A stretch of 5,622 nt of DNA, from contig JAEWJV010000325.1 of assembly GCA_023386395.1 (NCBI GenBank), positions 1-5,622 on the forward strand. Direction: 5' to 3'. A model generated the notes under the pieces. That model worked only from the letters and a program-made list of their open reading frames with translations. It was not told the DNA's origin and searched no databases. The stretch is from Bacteroidota bacterium. Its GTDB lineage: Bacteria; Bacteroidota; Bacteroidia; Chitinophagales; Chitinophagaceae. The position numbers and the translations under genes were made by a program. How positions within the stretch are numbered: the stretch's first letter is position 1; every line of letters begins with the position of its first letter. This document shows, in pieces, positions 5,253-5,622 of this stretch.

Positions 5253-5622
5253 TTTAATAATATCTCATCTACAAAAACCCATGCCTTTTCTCCTTTGGCA
5301 CTGTGCCATATCGGCAACTTTGGCAGTGGCGTTAATACAACCTTCAGGCATTTGTATACTCCTTTGTCAAATTTTAATTCATAGGCTTTTAAACAAGATG
5401 GCGCTTCCATTTTGGGTTGTTCCGGAATTGTCTTTGTAAGTAATCGCAAATGGTTTGCATCATTTCCACCCCAAACCTCCACTTGTGATGGAGGCATAAT
5501 TTTGCTACCAATATCAACCCTGCTGCTTATAGTAACCTGTGATATAATTGTAGGCTGTTGCAGGTAAAGCATGGTTTGCATAGGTACACCCCGATATCCA
5601 ATCCAGCTGCCTGTTCTAAAAT
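5249..5622 (-). CDS. C-terminal end of a secreted carbohydrate-active protein with a discoidin-like domain (gene runs off the right edge)
   Basis: The minus-strand frame is open from the window edge to TAA at 5249-5251, giving the last 123 residues. The visible part begins FRTGSWIGYRGVPMQTMLYL and continues with TISSRVDIGSKIMPPSQVEVWGGND, then KGEKAWVFVDEILLN at the end. This WIG-rG start, the SxVDIGSxIMPPxxVEVWGGN core and the KAWVFVDE end resemble the F5/8 type C (discoidin-like, beta-sandwich) module at the end of Bacteroidota glycan-degrading enzymes, notably family 20 beta-N-acetylhexosaminidases. That family assignment comes from memory of similar tails; the catalytic domain is outside the window. 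Such modules usually bind glycans or pack against the catalytic domain, outside the cytoplasm. The internal ATG at 5581 is not the start, since coding sequence with the domain's conserved WIG lies upstream of it. It converges on the small membrane ORF. Confidence 0.8.
   Translation of the reverse strand, partial: FRTGSWIGYRGVPMQTMLYLQQPTIISQVTISSRVDIGSKIMPPSQVEVWGGNDANHLRLLTKTIPEQPKMEAPSCLKAYELKFDKGVYKCLKVVLTPLPKLPIWHSAKGEKAWVFVDEILLN

Noticed and set aside
5224..5439. 71-codon plus-strand frame continuing past the small membrane ORF
   Set aside because: It lies opposite the clearly coding minus-strand discoidin-like domain, and its product (many Leu, Ile, Cys) reads like an antisense shadow.

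Overview
The window reads as chromosome of a Bacteroidota bacterium, most likely from the Chitinophagales/Chitinophagaceae. The basis is A+T-rich DNA, starts without convincing Shine-Dalgarno sequences, a Bacteroidota-type -7 element (TAnnTTTG) before one gene, a SprE/PorW-like N-terminus, and the style of the phospholipase C and of the secreted carbohydrate-active protein tail. This placement is inference; no rRNA or tRNA is present. I see no insertion sequence, prophage, CRISPR array or integration site.

Layout. 1-255 (minus) is the first 85 codons of an exported protein resembling the type IX secretion/gliding TPR protein SprE/PorW; the rest lies off the left edge. 373-1305 (minus) is a full-length OxyR peroxide sensor with both redox cysteines at the E. 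coli positions (199 and 208). The 200-base gap upstream of it holds a perfect palindrome (1396-1412) that fits an OxyR/LysR operator, and a weak hairpin that may end the upstream phospholipase transcript. 1506-4022 (minus) is a Tat-exported, phosphocholine-specific phospholipase C with two C-terminal DUF756 modules. Its own -7 element and a 15-base palindrome lie just upstream. 4023-4673 is mostly A+T-rich and noncoding, but holds a short, protein-like 48-codon ORF (4208-4354, minus) and several inverted or direct repeats. 4674-5093 (plus) encodes an unrecognised four-helix membrane protein. It is followed 28 bases later by a small single-helix ORF (from 5122) that is broken at a run of six Ts. 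One extra T would give a 43-residue protein whose stop overlaps the stop of the convergent gene at the right edge. That gene, 5249-5622 (minus), is the 3' end of a secreted carbohydrate-active protein with a discoidin-like C-terminal domain.

The genes do not form an obvious pathway. PLC, OxyR and the SprE-like protein lie in the same direction, but each gap (117-200 bases) is large enough for its own promoter, so this is not a tight operon. PLC and the right-edge protein act outside the cytoplasm on lipids and glycans, OxyR controls the peroxide response, and the SprE-like protein would serve secretion or gliding. I found no convincing new multi-gene system. The items most worth checking are the frameshifted small membrane protein, the unannotated 48-codon ORF with its flanking repeats, and the OxyR palindrome.
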